Source: Agaribacterium haliotis (lineage in GTDB: Bacteria; Pseudomonadota; Gammaproteobacteria; Pseudomonadales; Cellvibrionaceae). From it: a DNA stretch of 64,000 bases. The notes under the pieces were generated by a model. The model ran no database searches, was not told the origin of the DNA, and worked only from the letters and a program-made list of their open reading frames with translations. Shown piece by piece: positions 56,765 to 64,000 of this stretch. The DNA lies in NCBI RefSeq assembly GCF_002312815.1, contig NZ_NKQJ01000009.1, positions 124,001 through 188,000 of the forward strand. Direction: 5' to 3'. Within the stretch, counting starts at the first letter, position 1. Every line of letters begins with the position of its first letter. The translations under genes were made by a program, and so were the position numbers.

Positions 56765-57295
56765 TTAGTAAAAGTATTCCACTAACCAGCTGCGCAGCAA
56801 TAGCCCGGGGTAACTGCTGGCACCACTGGTTTGGTGTACCAGCTCGCCATTTTTAACAAAAAGAATGCTCGGCGTTACGCCGACGCCCCAGGCTTTAGAC
56901 AGCTGTTGCTCGTTGTCGTTGATAACAGTGAAGCTCAGCTTCTTATCGTTGAGGTATTGCTTAAGCTCACTGTCGGAGCCCGAGGCCATGGCGATACTTG
57001 TTACAGGGTAATGGCGGCTGAGGCGCTGAATAGAAGGTGTTGTTACTTTACAGGGGCCACACCAGCTGGCCCAAAAATAGATAATCTGCAGCTCGTCTGT
57101 TAATTCAATCGCTCGCCCGTGAACATCGCTTAAATTTGCGATACTGGCCGGCCGGCTTTGCAGGTTTTGACCTCGCCACCAGTCTAAGGCGACGCTCAGC
57201 GCGCTGAAAACCAAAACAAAGACTAGCAACTGGCCAGCGATTTTAGCCAGCTGTGAGCGAATTGATTTAGTCTGAACGCTATTGTCTGTACTCAT
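56765..57295 (-). CDS. Membrane-anchored thioredoxin-like protein (ScsD/TlpA-like)
   Basis: A protein of 176 residues with one N-terminal helix (about 21-43) and a periplasmic thioredoxin domain. The active site is YFWASWCGPCKV (WCGPC), with the cis-Pro in GVTPSILFVKNGEL. Such proteins reduce or oxidise periplasmic thiols; this one looks like the protein disulfide oxidoreductases of the ScsD group. It is upstream of gmk on the same strand with a 124-base gap, and divergent from the next gene. Confidence 0.88.
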   Translation of the reverse strand: MSTDNSVQTKSIRSQLAKIAGQLLVFVLVFSALSVALDWWRGQNLQSRPASIANLSDVHGRAIELTDELQIIYFWASWCGPCKVTTPSIQRLSRHYPVTSIAMASGSDSELKQYLNDKKLSFTVINDNEQQLSKAWGVGVTPSILFVKNGELVHQTSGASSYPGLLLRSWLVEYFY

Positions 57296-57356
57296 GTACC
57301 ATGTCTTTATTAAGGTCCGTCGAGGCCTGTCTATACGTTAATGTGCAAAAAACGAT

Positions 57357-58091
57357 ATGAAGCAGCCAAAACACCCAACACAACTTGTGTACAGCTTAAG
57401 TAAGCTACTCGCCACAAAGTTAAAACTAGAGCTCGTACGCCCGAGCTTTGCCGGGGCGCAAGGCCAACAAAATGTGGGTGCGCAGAGTTTGCAGACGCAC
57501 AGCACGCAGATAAGTTGGCAGTTTCAACTGCACGAGCGGCGCGTTGGTTTTTTTAGCGACTACGTTGTTATTGCTATCGAAGCTTATAGTCGTTTTACCT
57601 TGCTGTTAGCTTACACTGCGAGTTTGCCTACGTGGCAACAAATCGAGAAAGATTTTCAGCTGCTGTGGATGGAGCAACTTGCTCTGCATTTGGGGCGTAC
57701 GAATCTGGTGTACGATCAAGGTGATATGGATTTGATTCTTACACAGTATAAAAGCTTGGCGCCGCCACAGATGGTTCGCAATCTGGATCAGAGCATTAGC
57801 GGCCACATAACCGATAGCAAACACTGGATAGAAGACTATTGCCAGCAGCTAAATATTGACCGCTTTAGCGAAAAACACGCCTGGAACTTACAAGAACATA
57901 TCAACATGAATAAAAAACGGGCTAAAAAAGCCGGTGGTGGCAAAGAATCTTTTGTACCACTTGAGCGTTTTCTCGACGACAGTTTGTACCGTTTTGCCAA
58001 AGGTTTGTGTAAAAGCGCTGAACAAGGCGCCAAAACTAAAGATTTCCCAAATCCTCACCGGCGGAATGTTTCTTTAACTGTGGTAAGTTGA
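57357..58091 (+). CDS. Hypothetical protein
   Basis: A protein of 244 residues without signal peptide or membrane segment. The N-terminal half contains a beta-rich stretch (RRVGFFSDYVVIAIEAYSRFTLLLAYTASLPTW) followed by helices with aromatic residues (WQQIEKDFQLLWMEQLALHLG). The shape loosely recalls a DUF6933-like domain (a short barrel that shields a hydrophobic strand), but I cannot be sure. The C-terminal 60 residues are basic and low in order (NKKRAKKAGGGKES). The ATG has no strong ribosome-binding site. Confidence 0.6.
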   Translation: MKQPKHPTQLVYSLSKLLATKLKLELVRPSFAGAQGQQNVGAQSLQTHSTQISWQFQLHERRVGFFSDYVVIAIEAYSRFTLLLAYTASLPTWQQIEKDFQLLWMEQLALHLGRTNLVYDQGDMDLILTQYKSLAPPQMVRNLDQSISGHITDSKHWIEDYCQQLNIDRFSEKHAWNLQEHINMNKKRAKKAGGGKESFVPLERFLDDSLYRFAKGLCKSAEQGAKTKDFPNPHRRNVSLTVVS

Positions 58092-58177
58092 GCTTTATTC
58101 AGCAGCGACTTACAGCGAAGGCCGCCTCGATTGAACAGGCTTAAGCTGAAAAAAGCGGGATGACACAGGGAATGATT

Positions 58178-59938
58178 ATGCCTAAGTACCGGGCCAATTT
58201 TGTATACACTCATATTTGCATTATTTTTAGCTGCGCGCTTATTTTGCTGCCTGGCTGCTTATACGCAGCCGATCTTCAAGAGCCAGATGGCCTGATAAAT
58301 TATTACGATCGTTTTCACCCCACTATCGCTCGTGCGGGCATGGTGGTGAGCCAAAATGAAATTGCCAGCGAAGTGGGCGCACAAATATTAAAACAAGGTG
58401 GCAATGCTATTGATGCCGCGGTAGCAACAGCCTTTAGCCTGGCGGTAACGCTGCCGCGGGCTGGCAACTTAACTGGCGGCGGTTTTATGCTGCTGTATCT
58501 GGCTGAAGAGGATACTAGCCTAACGATAAACTACCGGGAAGTTGCCCCTGCCGCTGCTAGCGAAAATATGTTCCTCGATAAAAATAGCGAACCCGTTGCA
58601 GACCTGTCTTTACATACGCTCGCTGCAGCGGGTGTACCCGGTACAGTTGCCGGCCTATTTTATGCGCACTCTAACTACGGCAAATTAAGCTGGAAACAAG
58701 TTATTAAGCCGGCGGAAAAGCTTGCTCGCCAGGGCATCGTTTTTAACGACGATATGTACCGCAACTTTGCAATTACTGAAGGCTTGAGACAAAACCCCGA
58801 GTCTTGCCGGGTATATTTTAAACCCGGCTGTAATTTGTATCGCCCCGGCGATATTTTTAAACAAACAGATTTAGCAAATACGCTAGCCTATATTGCCAGG
58901 CACGGTCGCGACGGCTTTTACAAAGGCAAGATTGCTAAACAAATCATTGCAGAGATGGAAAAATCTGGCGGTTTGATTAGCGCTGAAGATTTAGCGAATT
59001 ACCAGGTTGAAATAAGGCCTGCCATCCGCGGCACCTTTAATGGTTACGACATTGTCACAATGCCGCCACCGAGTTCCGGCGGCGTGCATCTGGTACAGAT
59101 GTTAAACATGTTTGAAGTGTTGGCGAGCAAAGATTTAAGCCCCGGCAGTGCAAAACTGATGCATATACAGGCGGAGATTTTCAAGCGCGCCTACGCAGAC
59201 CGCAGCAAATATTTGGGTGATACCGACTTTGTGAAAGTGCCCACCGCCGGTTTAACAGATAAAAAATATGCGCGTGAATTAGCGAAGACCATTAAAGCGG
59301 GGGCAATTACGCCGTCAGATAAAATTCACCCGGGTAAACCACCCGGTTATGAAAGCCCGGATACAACACATTTTTCTGCCGTTGATAAAGCCGGCAACGT
59401 TGTCAGCAGCACCTATACCCTAAACCACAGCTTTGGCAGCGGCATTACTATTCCCGGTACCGGCATGCTGATGAATAACACTATGGACGATTTTGTCGCA
59501 AAGGCGGGGGTGCCCAATAGTTATGGCCTTGTTGGCGGTAAAGCTAATGCGATTGCGCCACTTAAGCACCCTTTAAGTTCAATGACACCGACCATCGTAT
59601 TTAAAAATGGCAAACCCTTTCTTGCCACCGGCACACCCGGTGGCAGCAAAATTATTTCGGCTGTTTTTCAGCAGCTGGTTAATGTGCTGTTTTTTGATAT
59701 GAATCTTGCCGAAGCAACCAATGCCCCGCGCATACACCACCAGTGGCAGCCAGATGTCCTCTATGTTGAAGAGGGTGTAAATACCGACAGCATAGCGCTG
59801 CTTAAAAATATGGGTTACAAAGTTGAGCTTTCTAAAAGCCTGGGTAGCCTGCAAAGCCTTATGCTAAAAGACGGCGCCGCACTCGGCGCAGCCGACCCGC
59901 GCAGGCCACATGCCAAAGCGGTAGCGGTGGATCACTAG
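58178..59938 (+). CDS. ggt: Gamma-glutamyltransferase
   Basis: Periplasmic enzyme that cleaves glutathione and other gamma-glutamyl compounds. From the ATG at 58178 (AGGGA six bases upstream; two further in-frame ATG codons lie at 58160 and 58172) it has 586 residues. A signal peptide (HICIIFSCALILLPGCLYA) comes first. The self-cleavage and nucleophile site is PDTTHFSAVDKAGNVVSSTYTLN (T at about 396), and the substrate-binding GGNAIDAAVATAF, GNLTGGGFMLLY and PLSSMTPTIV segments are present. The LLPGC could be read as a lipobox, but cleavage after LYA looks equally good. Confidence 0.95.
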   Translation: MPKYRANFVYTHICIIFSCALILLPGCLYAADLQEPDGLINYYDRFHPTIARAGMVVSQNEIASEVGAQILKQGGNAIDAAVATAFSLAVTLPRAGNLTGGGFMLLYLAEEDTSLTINYREVAPAAASENMFLDKNSEPVADLSLHTLAAAGVPGTVAGLFYAHSNYGKLSWKQVIKPAEKLARQGIVFNDDMYRNFAITEGLRQNPESCRVYFKPGCNLYRPGDIFKQTDLANTLAYIARHGRDGFYKGKIAKQIIAEMEKSGGLISAEDLANYQVEIRPAIRGTFNGYDIVTMPPPSSGGVHLVQMLNMFEVLASKDLSPGSAKLMHIQAEIFKRAYADRSKYLGDTDFVKVPTAGLTDKKYARELAKTIKAGAITPSDKIHPGKPPGYESPDTTHFSAVDKAGNVVSSTYTLNHSFGSGITIPGTGMLMNNTMDDFVAKAGVPNSYGLVGGKANAIAPLKHPLSSMTPTIVFKNGKPFLATGTPGGSKIISAVFQQLVNVLFFDMNLAEATNAPRIHHQWQPDVLYVEEGVNTDSIALLKNMGYKVELSKSLGSLQSLMLKDGAALGAADPRRPHAKAVAVDH

Positions 59939-60023
59939 ATAAGCTGCCTGAAGCAAAGCACACGGTGTCGAAACTTTGGGGGGCTAGCCACTACCGTTTT
60001 ACACAGAGTTAGTCTCTCTGTTA

Positions 60024-60041
60024 TGGATACAATAATGACCA
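60024..60041. promoter_or_regulatory. hipBA operator 1
   Basis: The 18-base element TGGATACAATAATGACCA has TGG and CCA ends like operator 2, and its TGGATACAATAAT arm is repeated in inverted form at 60070-60082 with one mismatch. A sigma-70 -10 box TATAAT lies at 60060-60065. Confidence 0.6.
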
Positions 60042-60064
60042 TTTGGCTTATTTTTGACCTATAA

Positions 60065-60082
60065 TGGATATTATTGTGTCCA
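60065..60082. promoter_or_regulatory. hipBA operator 2 overlapping the -10 box
   Basis: The sequence TGGATATTATTGTGTCCA has TGGA/TCCA ends like HipB operators (TATCC-N8-GGATA type). With operator 1 it forms a 59-base inverted arrangement just upstream of the hipB start. It directly overlaps the last base of TATAAT, so binding should block transcription. Confidence 0.65.
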
Positions 60083-60094
60083 TGGTCTTAAGCG

Positions 60095-60388
60095 ATGAAA
60101 TATACTCTTCTAGCCGAATCCGATGTCCAGCAGGCTTTTGCCAAGCACCTTCGCTCGTTGAGAGAGCGAGCGGGTTTATCCAGAGAGGCCTTGGCCGAAC
60201 GCAGCACTGTACCCTCGGCAACAATCAAGAAGTTTGAGTTAAGCGGTCAAATCTCATTTCGCCAATTGCTGCTGCTGTGGCAGTGCCTTGATGACCTAAA
60301 GCGCCTATATGGCTTAACGCAAGCCAATGCAATTAGCGGAGCTCAGGCACCCACTTCGATTGAAGAGGTGCTAAAAGGTGGCCTTTAA
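60095..60388 (+). CDS. hipB: HipB-like antitoxin (XRE helix-turn-helix)
   Basis: A protein of 97 residues with an XRE helix-turn-helix in the middle (about 16-70: FAKHLRSLRERAGLSREALAERSTVPSATIKKFELSGQISFRQLLLLW). It should bind the two palindromes upstream and inhibit HipA. The last 11 bases overlap the hipA start, which gives coupled translation. Antitoxins of this size are usual. Confidence 0.9.
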   Translation: MKYTLLAESDVQQAFAKHLRSLRERAGLSREALAERSTVPSATIKKFELSGQISFRQLLLLWQCLDDLKRLYGLTQANAISGAQAPTSIEEVLKGGL

Positions 60389-61673
60389 ACCGGTGCAAAA
60401 ACTCGAGGTCTTTCGCACGCTGCAAACAGGCGAGAAGTTACCAGTGGGGGTGCTTGCACAAAATCAGCAGGCCGTGTTTTTCCAATATGAACAATCTTAT
60501 CTAAAGCGTTTTAGCAACTTATCTCCGTTTGCCTTAAATTTTGATGCCTCACTGCAGCAAGCTCCGCTAACGCCGCATTTCGGCTTACACGGTGTTTTTG
60601 CTGATGCGCTGCCGGATGGCTGGGGATTATTGCTGCAGGATCGCGTGTTTCGTAAGCAGGGTTTATTGCCTGGCAACCTTACCGCGATGGACAGATTGGC
60701 CTTTGTCGGCAACTCAGCCCTTGGTGCGCTATCGTTCGTCCCCGTTTCTAGTTACCAAAGTGACAAGACTAATGACGCAAGCCTGGCGGTGTTAGGTCTT
60801 AATGCTCAAAAGATTTTTGATGGACAAACTGACGAGGTGTTAGCCGCGCTGATTGCGGCCGGTAGTTCTGGTGGGGCAAGGCCCAAGGCTCAAGTCTTTT
60901 TTAATAAAGACGCGGCTGAGCAATGCAGTACTCAAGTCTCAGCTGATAGCAATGCCTGGATAGTAAAATTTACGTCTTCTAACTTAGCCTTGGGCCATGA
61001 AGAAGGCTTGTGCGAAGCGGCCTATCTGACACTTGCACAGAGGGCGGGCTTAAATCCACCTGAATGGACCTTGCTTGCAGCACCTAAACAGTCAGGAGCA
61101 AGTCGTTGGTTGGCAGTAAAGCGCTTTGATTGTGTGGCAAAAGCGCATACAGCAGCAGAGGCGTTAGGCCGTCGCCATTTGATCAGCGCTTGTGGTTTAC
61201 TGGACGCAGACTTCCGCACCCCGAGCCTTGATTACGAAGATTTAATTAAAGCGACCAAGATGCTGTGCCGCTCACCGGCAGCGGGACAGCTGCAGTTTAA
61301 AAGAGCGATTTTTAATTTATTGTTCTGCAACCACGACGACCACAGTAAAAACTTTGCGTTTTTGCAGGATGACAGTGGCCAATGGCAGCCAGCACCTTTT
61401 TACGATGTAACCTTTAGCCCCCATCCTTTTGGTGAGCATGCGATGGCTTATGCGGGCTTTGCTAAAGAACCGCCAATTAAAGCTTTGCAGAAATTGGCCG
61501 ATGTAGCGGGTTTTACGCGCTGGTCTCAGGCGGAAGCGCTTATTCGCGAACAGATTGAGCTGGTATCGGAGTTTAGTGAGGTGGCTCGGGGTTTGGGTGT
61601 AAAAAACGAAACAGTCGGTTTAATTAGCAAACAAATACAAGCTGCTAGTTCTCGGGTTTTAAAGCTGCTTTAG
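60378..61673 (+). CDS. hipA: HipA-like serine/threonine kinase toxin
   Basis: A protein of 431 residues from a GTG with GAGGTG seven bases upstream. It has the HipA order: an N-terminal HipA_N-like domain (GVLAQNQQAVFFQYEQSYL ... LPDGWGLLL), a Gly-rich nucleotide loop AGSSGGARPKAQV (about 161-173), IVKF with the ATP-binding Lys (197), the VKRFD segment (248-251) and the catalytic NHDDHSKNF (318-326) followed by PAPFYDVTFS (metal-binding Asp at 343). E. coli HipA phosphorylates glutamyl-tRNA synthetase; the target here is unknown. All catalytic residues look intact. Confidence 0.92.
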   Translation: MAFKPVQKLEVFRTLQTGEKLPVGVLAQNQQAVFFQYEQSYLKRFSNLSPFALNFDASLQQAPLTPHFGLHGVFADALPDGWGLLLQDRVFRKQGLLPGNLTAMDRLAFVGNSALGALSFVPVSSYQSDKTNDASLAVLGLNAQKIFDGQTDEVLAALIAAGSSGGARPKAQVFFNKDAAEQCSTQVSADSNAWIVKFTSSNLALGHEEGLCEAAYLTLAQRAGLNPPEWTLLAAPKQSGASRWLAVKRFDCVAKAHTAAEALGRRHLISACGLLDADFRTPSLDYEDLIKATKMLCRSPAAGQLQFKRAIFNLLFCNHDDHSKNFAFLQDDSGQWQPAPFYDVTFSPHPFGEHAMAYAGFAKEPPIKALQKLADVAGFTRWSQAEALIREQIELVSEFSEVARGLGVKNETVGLISKQIQAASSRVLKLL

Positions 61674-61932
61674 CTTTTACATTAAGTGCTTGGGTCATAA
61701 TATCGTTACTCAATTCTCCTAGTGACAACTTTGGATGCTAATCTGCGTTTTCCGATGAGATTTACGATTATATTCGCTCGTGCAGTATTCTGATCTAGCG
61801 ACTCTTGGTTCTGAATAGCACTATAGTACCCAGGAGAGGACTGGGAACCATACCACCGTAACCCACTGATCTAAGGCCAGATTATGAGTGAATACCAAAT
61901 TCTAACGGGTATTCTGACGGGTAGAGTTCGAC
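61674..61932. other. Gap between hipA and the convergent ATPase gene
   Basis: These 259 bases are AT-rich. The only structure I see is CCCAG-GAGAGGA-CTGGG at 61829-61845, which has no T run. A plus-strand open frame starting at 61884 runs into the ATPase gene and is not convincing. Confidence 0.4.
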
Positions 61933-63987
61933 CTAGCGAGCCTGTGCAGGTTGAAGGAGCTTCGGGGGAAGCCTTATTAGGTGGTGCTTTGTGTCTCCCA
62001 CACAATCTCGATAGATGTCATCTCGCTGATCAAATGAAGCGGCTACGACGGTTTGTAGGCCTGTCTCGCTCGCGACAGTGGATAGAAGCTCCTTTACATG
62101 TTCGATAGCCATTGAGTGTTGGGCTGGTTCATCAAACACTAGTATCCCAAAGTGGTTACCACTATTCTCTCTAGACGTACGATATAGGGAGATTACATAC
62201 GACCAAATCAGCCTAACAAAATCACTGGCTGAAGAGTCAGATTTTATATCTGTTTGCATTTCTCTAAGTTCGATACCAGCAAGGTAGGGGAATAGTGTCC
62301 CTTTATTGATTTCGATATCTTCTGTTGATGCACTTCTGTAGCCAAATTTGTCAGCAAGTTCCCTGAAATCGATCTCAAATGTCGCGATCTTGTTGAAGTC
62401 AGATTTTGATAAACTCTTTGGGATTGAGTTCAGGTCTTTTTTCAGGCCTTTTAAAGCGTCTCTAAGGATGATGAATTTGTCTAAAGATTGATCAATTTTA
62501 GCGCTTGTTTCATTTGATCTATTAAGTGACTCTTCGGCTTGGATTTTCAACCTGATATCACTCTCTTGAATAGAGTCTGAGGACTGTAGATCTCGTTTCA
62601 AGCTAAGTACCATCGATTTTTGCTCGACAATCTCTCTAGCGACTGAATTTGATTGGGTTGTTAGCTCTTGGATTTGCCCTTCTAAGCCAACTATATAACG
62701 GGCAACCATTTTTTTTTGTTTTTCTATATAAGAGATGTTTTCGTCAATTGTCATCGGGTAAAACATCGTATCAGCTAACATCAACGCATCATCTACTGCT
62801 TGATGGCACGATGGGCATTGGTCTTTAGCGATCTCTAGCGAATTTTCTGCACCAAAGCTTTTAAGTTTCCTAGCAACTTTGTTCTTTTCTAAGTCTTCGC
62901 TTAAAGAAGACAGGTTTTCCTGGTGATTACGGAGTCTGGACGAGGATAAACAAAGCTCAGTAGACAAGCGATCAGACATCGAGATCAAATCTTTCAACGA
63001 AGACTTTGCTTCGTTATATCGATGTAATTGCTCAGAGGACTGGGGTTCGTGATTTGAAGATTTCTGTTCGATGTCCCTTAGAAGAGATATAAGGGTACGG
63101 TGATAATCAGGTAACGCTACATCTTCACCCTTATAGTGTTTAAAAATGGTTGTAAGTGCCTTCTCAAAATCAACATCGGGCTTTGATGGGACTCCTCGGA
63201 CGATCATTTCTTCTGATTCACTAACTAGTTGAAGCAAAGAGCACTCTTCAGCCCACTTTGTCGTTAACTCAGCAATTTCGGCCAAATTTTGATCGCGTTT
63301 GCGCTCGTTCTCGAATACATCCAAATTCAAGATGTATTGAATGACCTTTAGCTTGGCCTCCCTGATAGCGAAATACGGAATGTTAGCAAGGTAGTCAGTC
63401 CATCCCCTTTTCTGCTCAATTAGAAGTGCTGAAAAGATGCACTGAAGGTACAGCTTTGTCTCTCCACCAGTAGAGGAAGAAACTTTAGGGAGCTGAATAC
63501 CAAGAAAGTCCTCTAAGTATCTAAAATAACCAGTTTGGAGGTGTTGAGCTGAGCCTTTGTCATGAATATAAGTTGGTTGTACTGCATAATTTTTGTCTGG
63601 ATCGGTGAGGTAAGCCCCTTGAATCACCTCGATGAGCTTGGGGCTCTTCGTGTCAGATTTAATAGAACGCTTTAATACAACAGTCTTTTCAGATGTATTT
63701 GTAATCTCGAGATACACAAAAGAGCTTATGATTGAGCACTTGGCCTCGGTAGGAGATAAAAGGTGGTCTTTCAGAGTGTATGGTAAAGATTTGGTTCCTT
63801 GCCCTCCGACGAGCTCTTCCATACCGATAGAATATATAAGAGCGTTGATCAAGGTGCTTTTACCCGAGGAGTTGTCACCACGGATAACGTTAAGACCGTC
63901 TTTAAATTCACACTCAAAAGCGTAGTCACCATCGCTCGTATGTAGTTCAATCTTAAATCTATTGAGCTTTAGTTTTCCTAGTTCCAT
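61933..63987 (-). CDS. SMC/Rad50-like ATPase of a probable defence system
   Basis: A protein of 684 residues. The N-terminal ATPase half has Walker A GDNSSGKST (37-45). A long coiled coil follows, interrupted at about 389-392 by a CPSCHQ zinc-hook-like CxxC. The coil returns, and the C-terminal half has Walker B GILVFDEPAQH (D619, E620) and a switch-like VVAASFDQRD. This is the Rad50/SbcC plan in shortened form, as seen in ATPases of phage-defence systems such as LmuB of Lamassu and ABC-three-component systems. It is AT-richer than its neighbours. The start is 13 bases from the window edge; on the minus strand a TGA at 63993-63991 just before it could be the stop of an upstream partner gene. 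The name of the system cannot be settled from this window. Confidence 0.8.
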   Translation of the reverse strand: MELGKLKLNRFKIELHTSDGDYAFECEFKDGLNVIRGDNSSGKSTLINALIYSIGMEELVGGQGTKSLPYTLKDHLLSPTEAKCSIISSFVYLEITNTSEKTVVLKRSIKSDTKSPKLIEVIQGAYLTDPDKNYAVQPTYIHDKGSAQHLQTGYFRYLEDFLGIQLPKVSSSTGGETKLYLQCIFSALLIEQKRGWTDYLANIPYFAIREAKLKVIQYILNLDVFENERKRDQNLAEIAELTTKWAEECSLLQLVSESEEMIVRGVPSKPDVDFEKALTTIFKHYKGEDVALPDYHRTLISLLRDIEQKSSNHEPQSSEQLHRYNEAKSSLKDLISMSDRLSTELCLSSSRLRNHQENLSSLSEDLEKNKVARKLKSFGAENSLEIAKDQCPSCHQAVDDALMLADTMFYPMTIDENISYIEKQKKMVARYIVGLEGQIQELTTQSNSVAREIVEQKSMVLSLKRDLQSSDSIQESDIRLKIQAEESLNRSNETSAKIDQSLDKFIILRDALKGLKKDLNSIPKSLSKSDFNKIATFEIDFRELADKFGYRSASTEDIEINKGTLFPYLAGIELREMQTDIKSDSSASDFVRLIWSYVISLYRTSRENSGNHFGILVFDEPAQHSMAIEHVKELLSTVASETGLQTVVAASFDQRDDIYRDCVGDTKHHLIRLPPKLLQPAQAR

Positions 63988-64000
63988 TTTTCAACAATCC

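Noticed and set aside
58178-58280. Lipoprotein signal in gamma-glutamyltransferase
   Set aside because: LLPGC has Pro at a disfavoured position and a normal signal-peptidase site (LYA-AD) follows closely; left as ambiguous and not called.
61884-62108. Plus-strand open frame of 74 codons after hipA
   Set aside because: It overlaps 176 bases of the ATPase gene on the other strand, has no clear ribosome-binding site and no recognisable domain.

Overview
The window is an origin-proximal piece of the chromosome of a marine-type gammaproteobacterium. The gene order dnaN-recF-gyrB, plsC-glyS-glyQ, lpxL, trkH-trkA-rsmB-fmt-def, LysM protein, dprA-tsaC-hemF-aroE is the one found next to oriC in Pseudomonas and relatives. 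The aa3 oxidase cluster, the znu locus, the polA-engB-cytochrome c4-dsbA-diguanylate cyclase block and gmk-rpoZ-spoT-ridA are also Pseudomonas-like blocks, but they are re-shuffled here. Moderate GC, many small lipoproteins and outer-membrane barrels, and the mixture of blocks suggest Cellvibrionales or a close order; this is inference from gene order, not from a search. dnaA and oriC should lie just left of position 1.

Layout. 1-5.1 kb: replication genes (dnaN partial, recF, gyrB) and an outer-membrane barrel; recF carries two near-perfect parS sites. 5.2-9.0 kb: lysophosphatidate acyltransferase and both subunits of glycyl-tRNA synthetase. 9.2-15.8 kb: lipid A acyltransferase facing a def-fmt-rsmB-trkA-trkH operon. 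16-20.6 kb: LysM protein, dprA, tsaC, hemF, aroE. 20.6-27.7 kb: cytochrome c oxidase cluster on the minus strand with one nested plus-strand gene. 28-32.7 kb: small conserved genes, gamma carbonic anhydrase, and the Zur-controlled zinc uptake locus. 32.7-33.2 kb: a 50-bp tandem repeat array. 33.2-41.6 kb: polA, a candidate sigma-E-driven small RNA, a second 50-bp repeat array, engB, cytochrome c4, dsbA, diguanylate cyclase. 41.4-51.2 kb: accessory envelope genes (lipoproteins, porin, phosphopantetheinyl transferase, MFS, SYLF, AsmA, rhomboid protease, MAPEG, SDR, DUF1244). 51.2-57.3 kb: gmk-rpoZ-spoT-ridA-SLC13 and a membrane thioredoxin. 57.4-64 kb: a hypothetical gene, ggt, a hipBA toxin-antitoxin pair and the SMC/Rad50-like ATPase of a probable defence system cut by the right edge.

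Most genes are housekeeping. The main points for a second look are: (1) a candidate small RNA between polA and engB with a textbook sigma-E/AlgU promoter (GAACTT-N16-TCTGA), in the same place as Spot 42/ErsA; (2) two parS centromere sites inside recF; (3) two unrelated intergenic arrays that share a 50-bp period and paired mini-hairpins; (4) the right-hand hipBA plus SMC-ATPase region, which looks acquired; and (5) an oxidase subunit III with an extra membrane hairpin, in a cluster that lacks ctaB and a standard sco gene.

I found no rRNA or tRNA genes, insertion sequences or CRISPR arrays.
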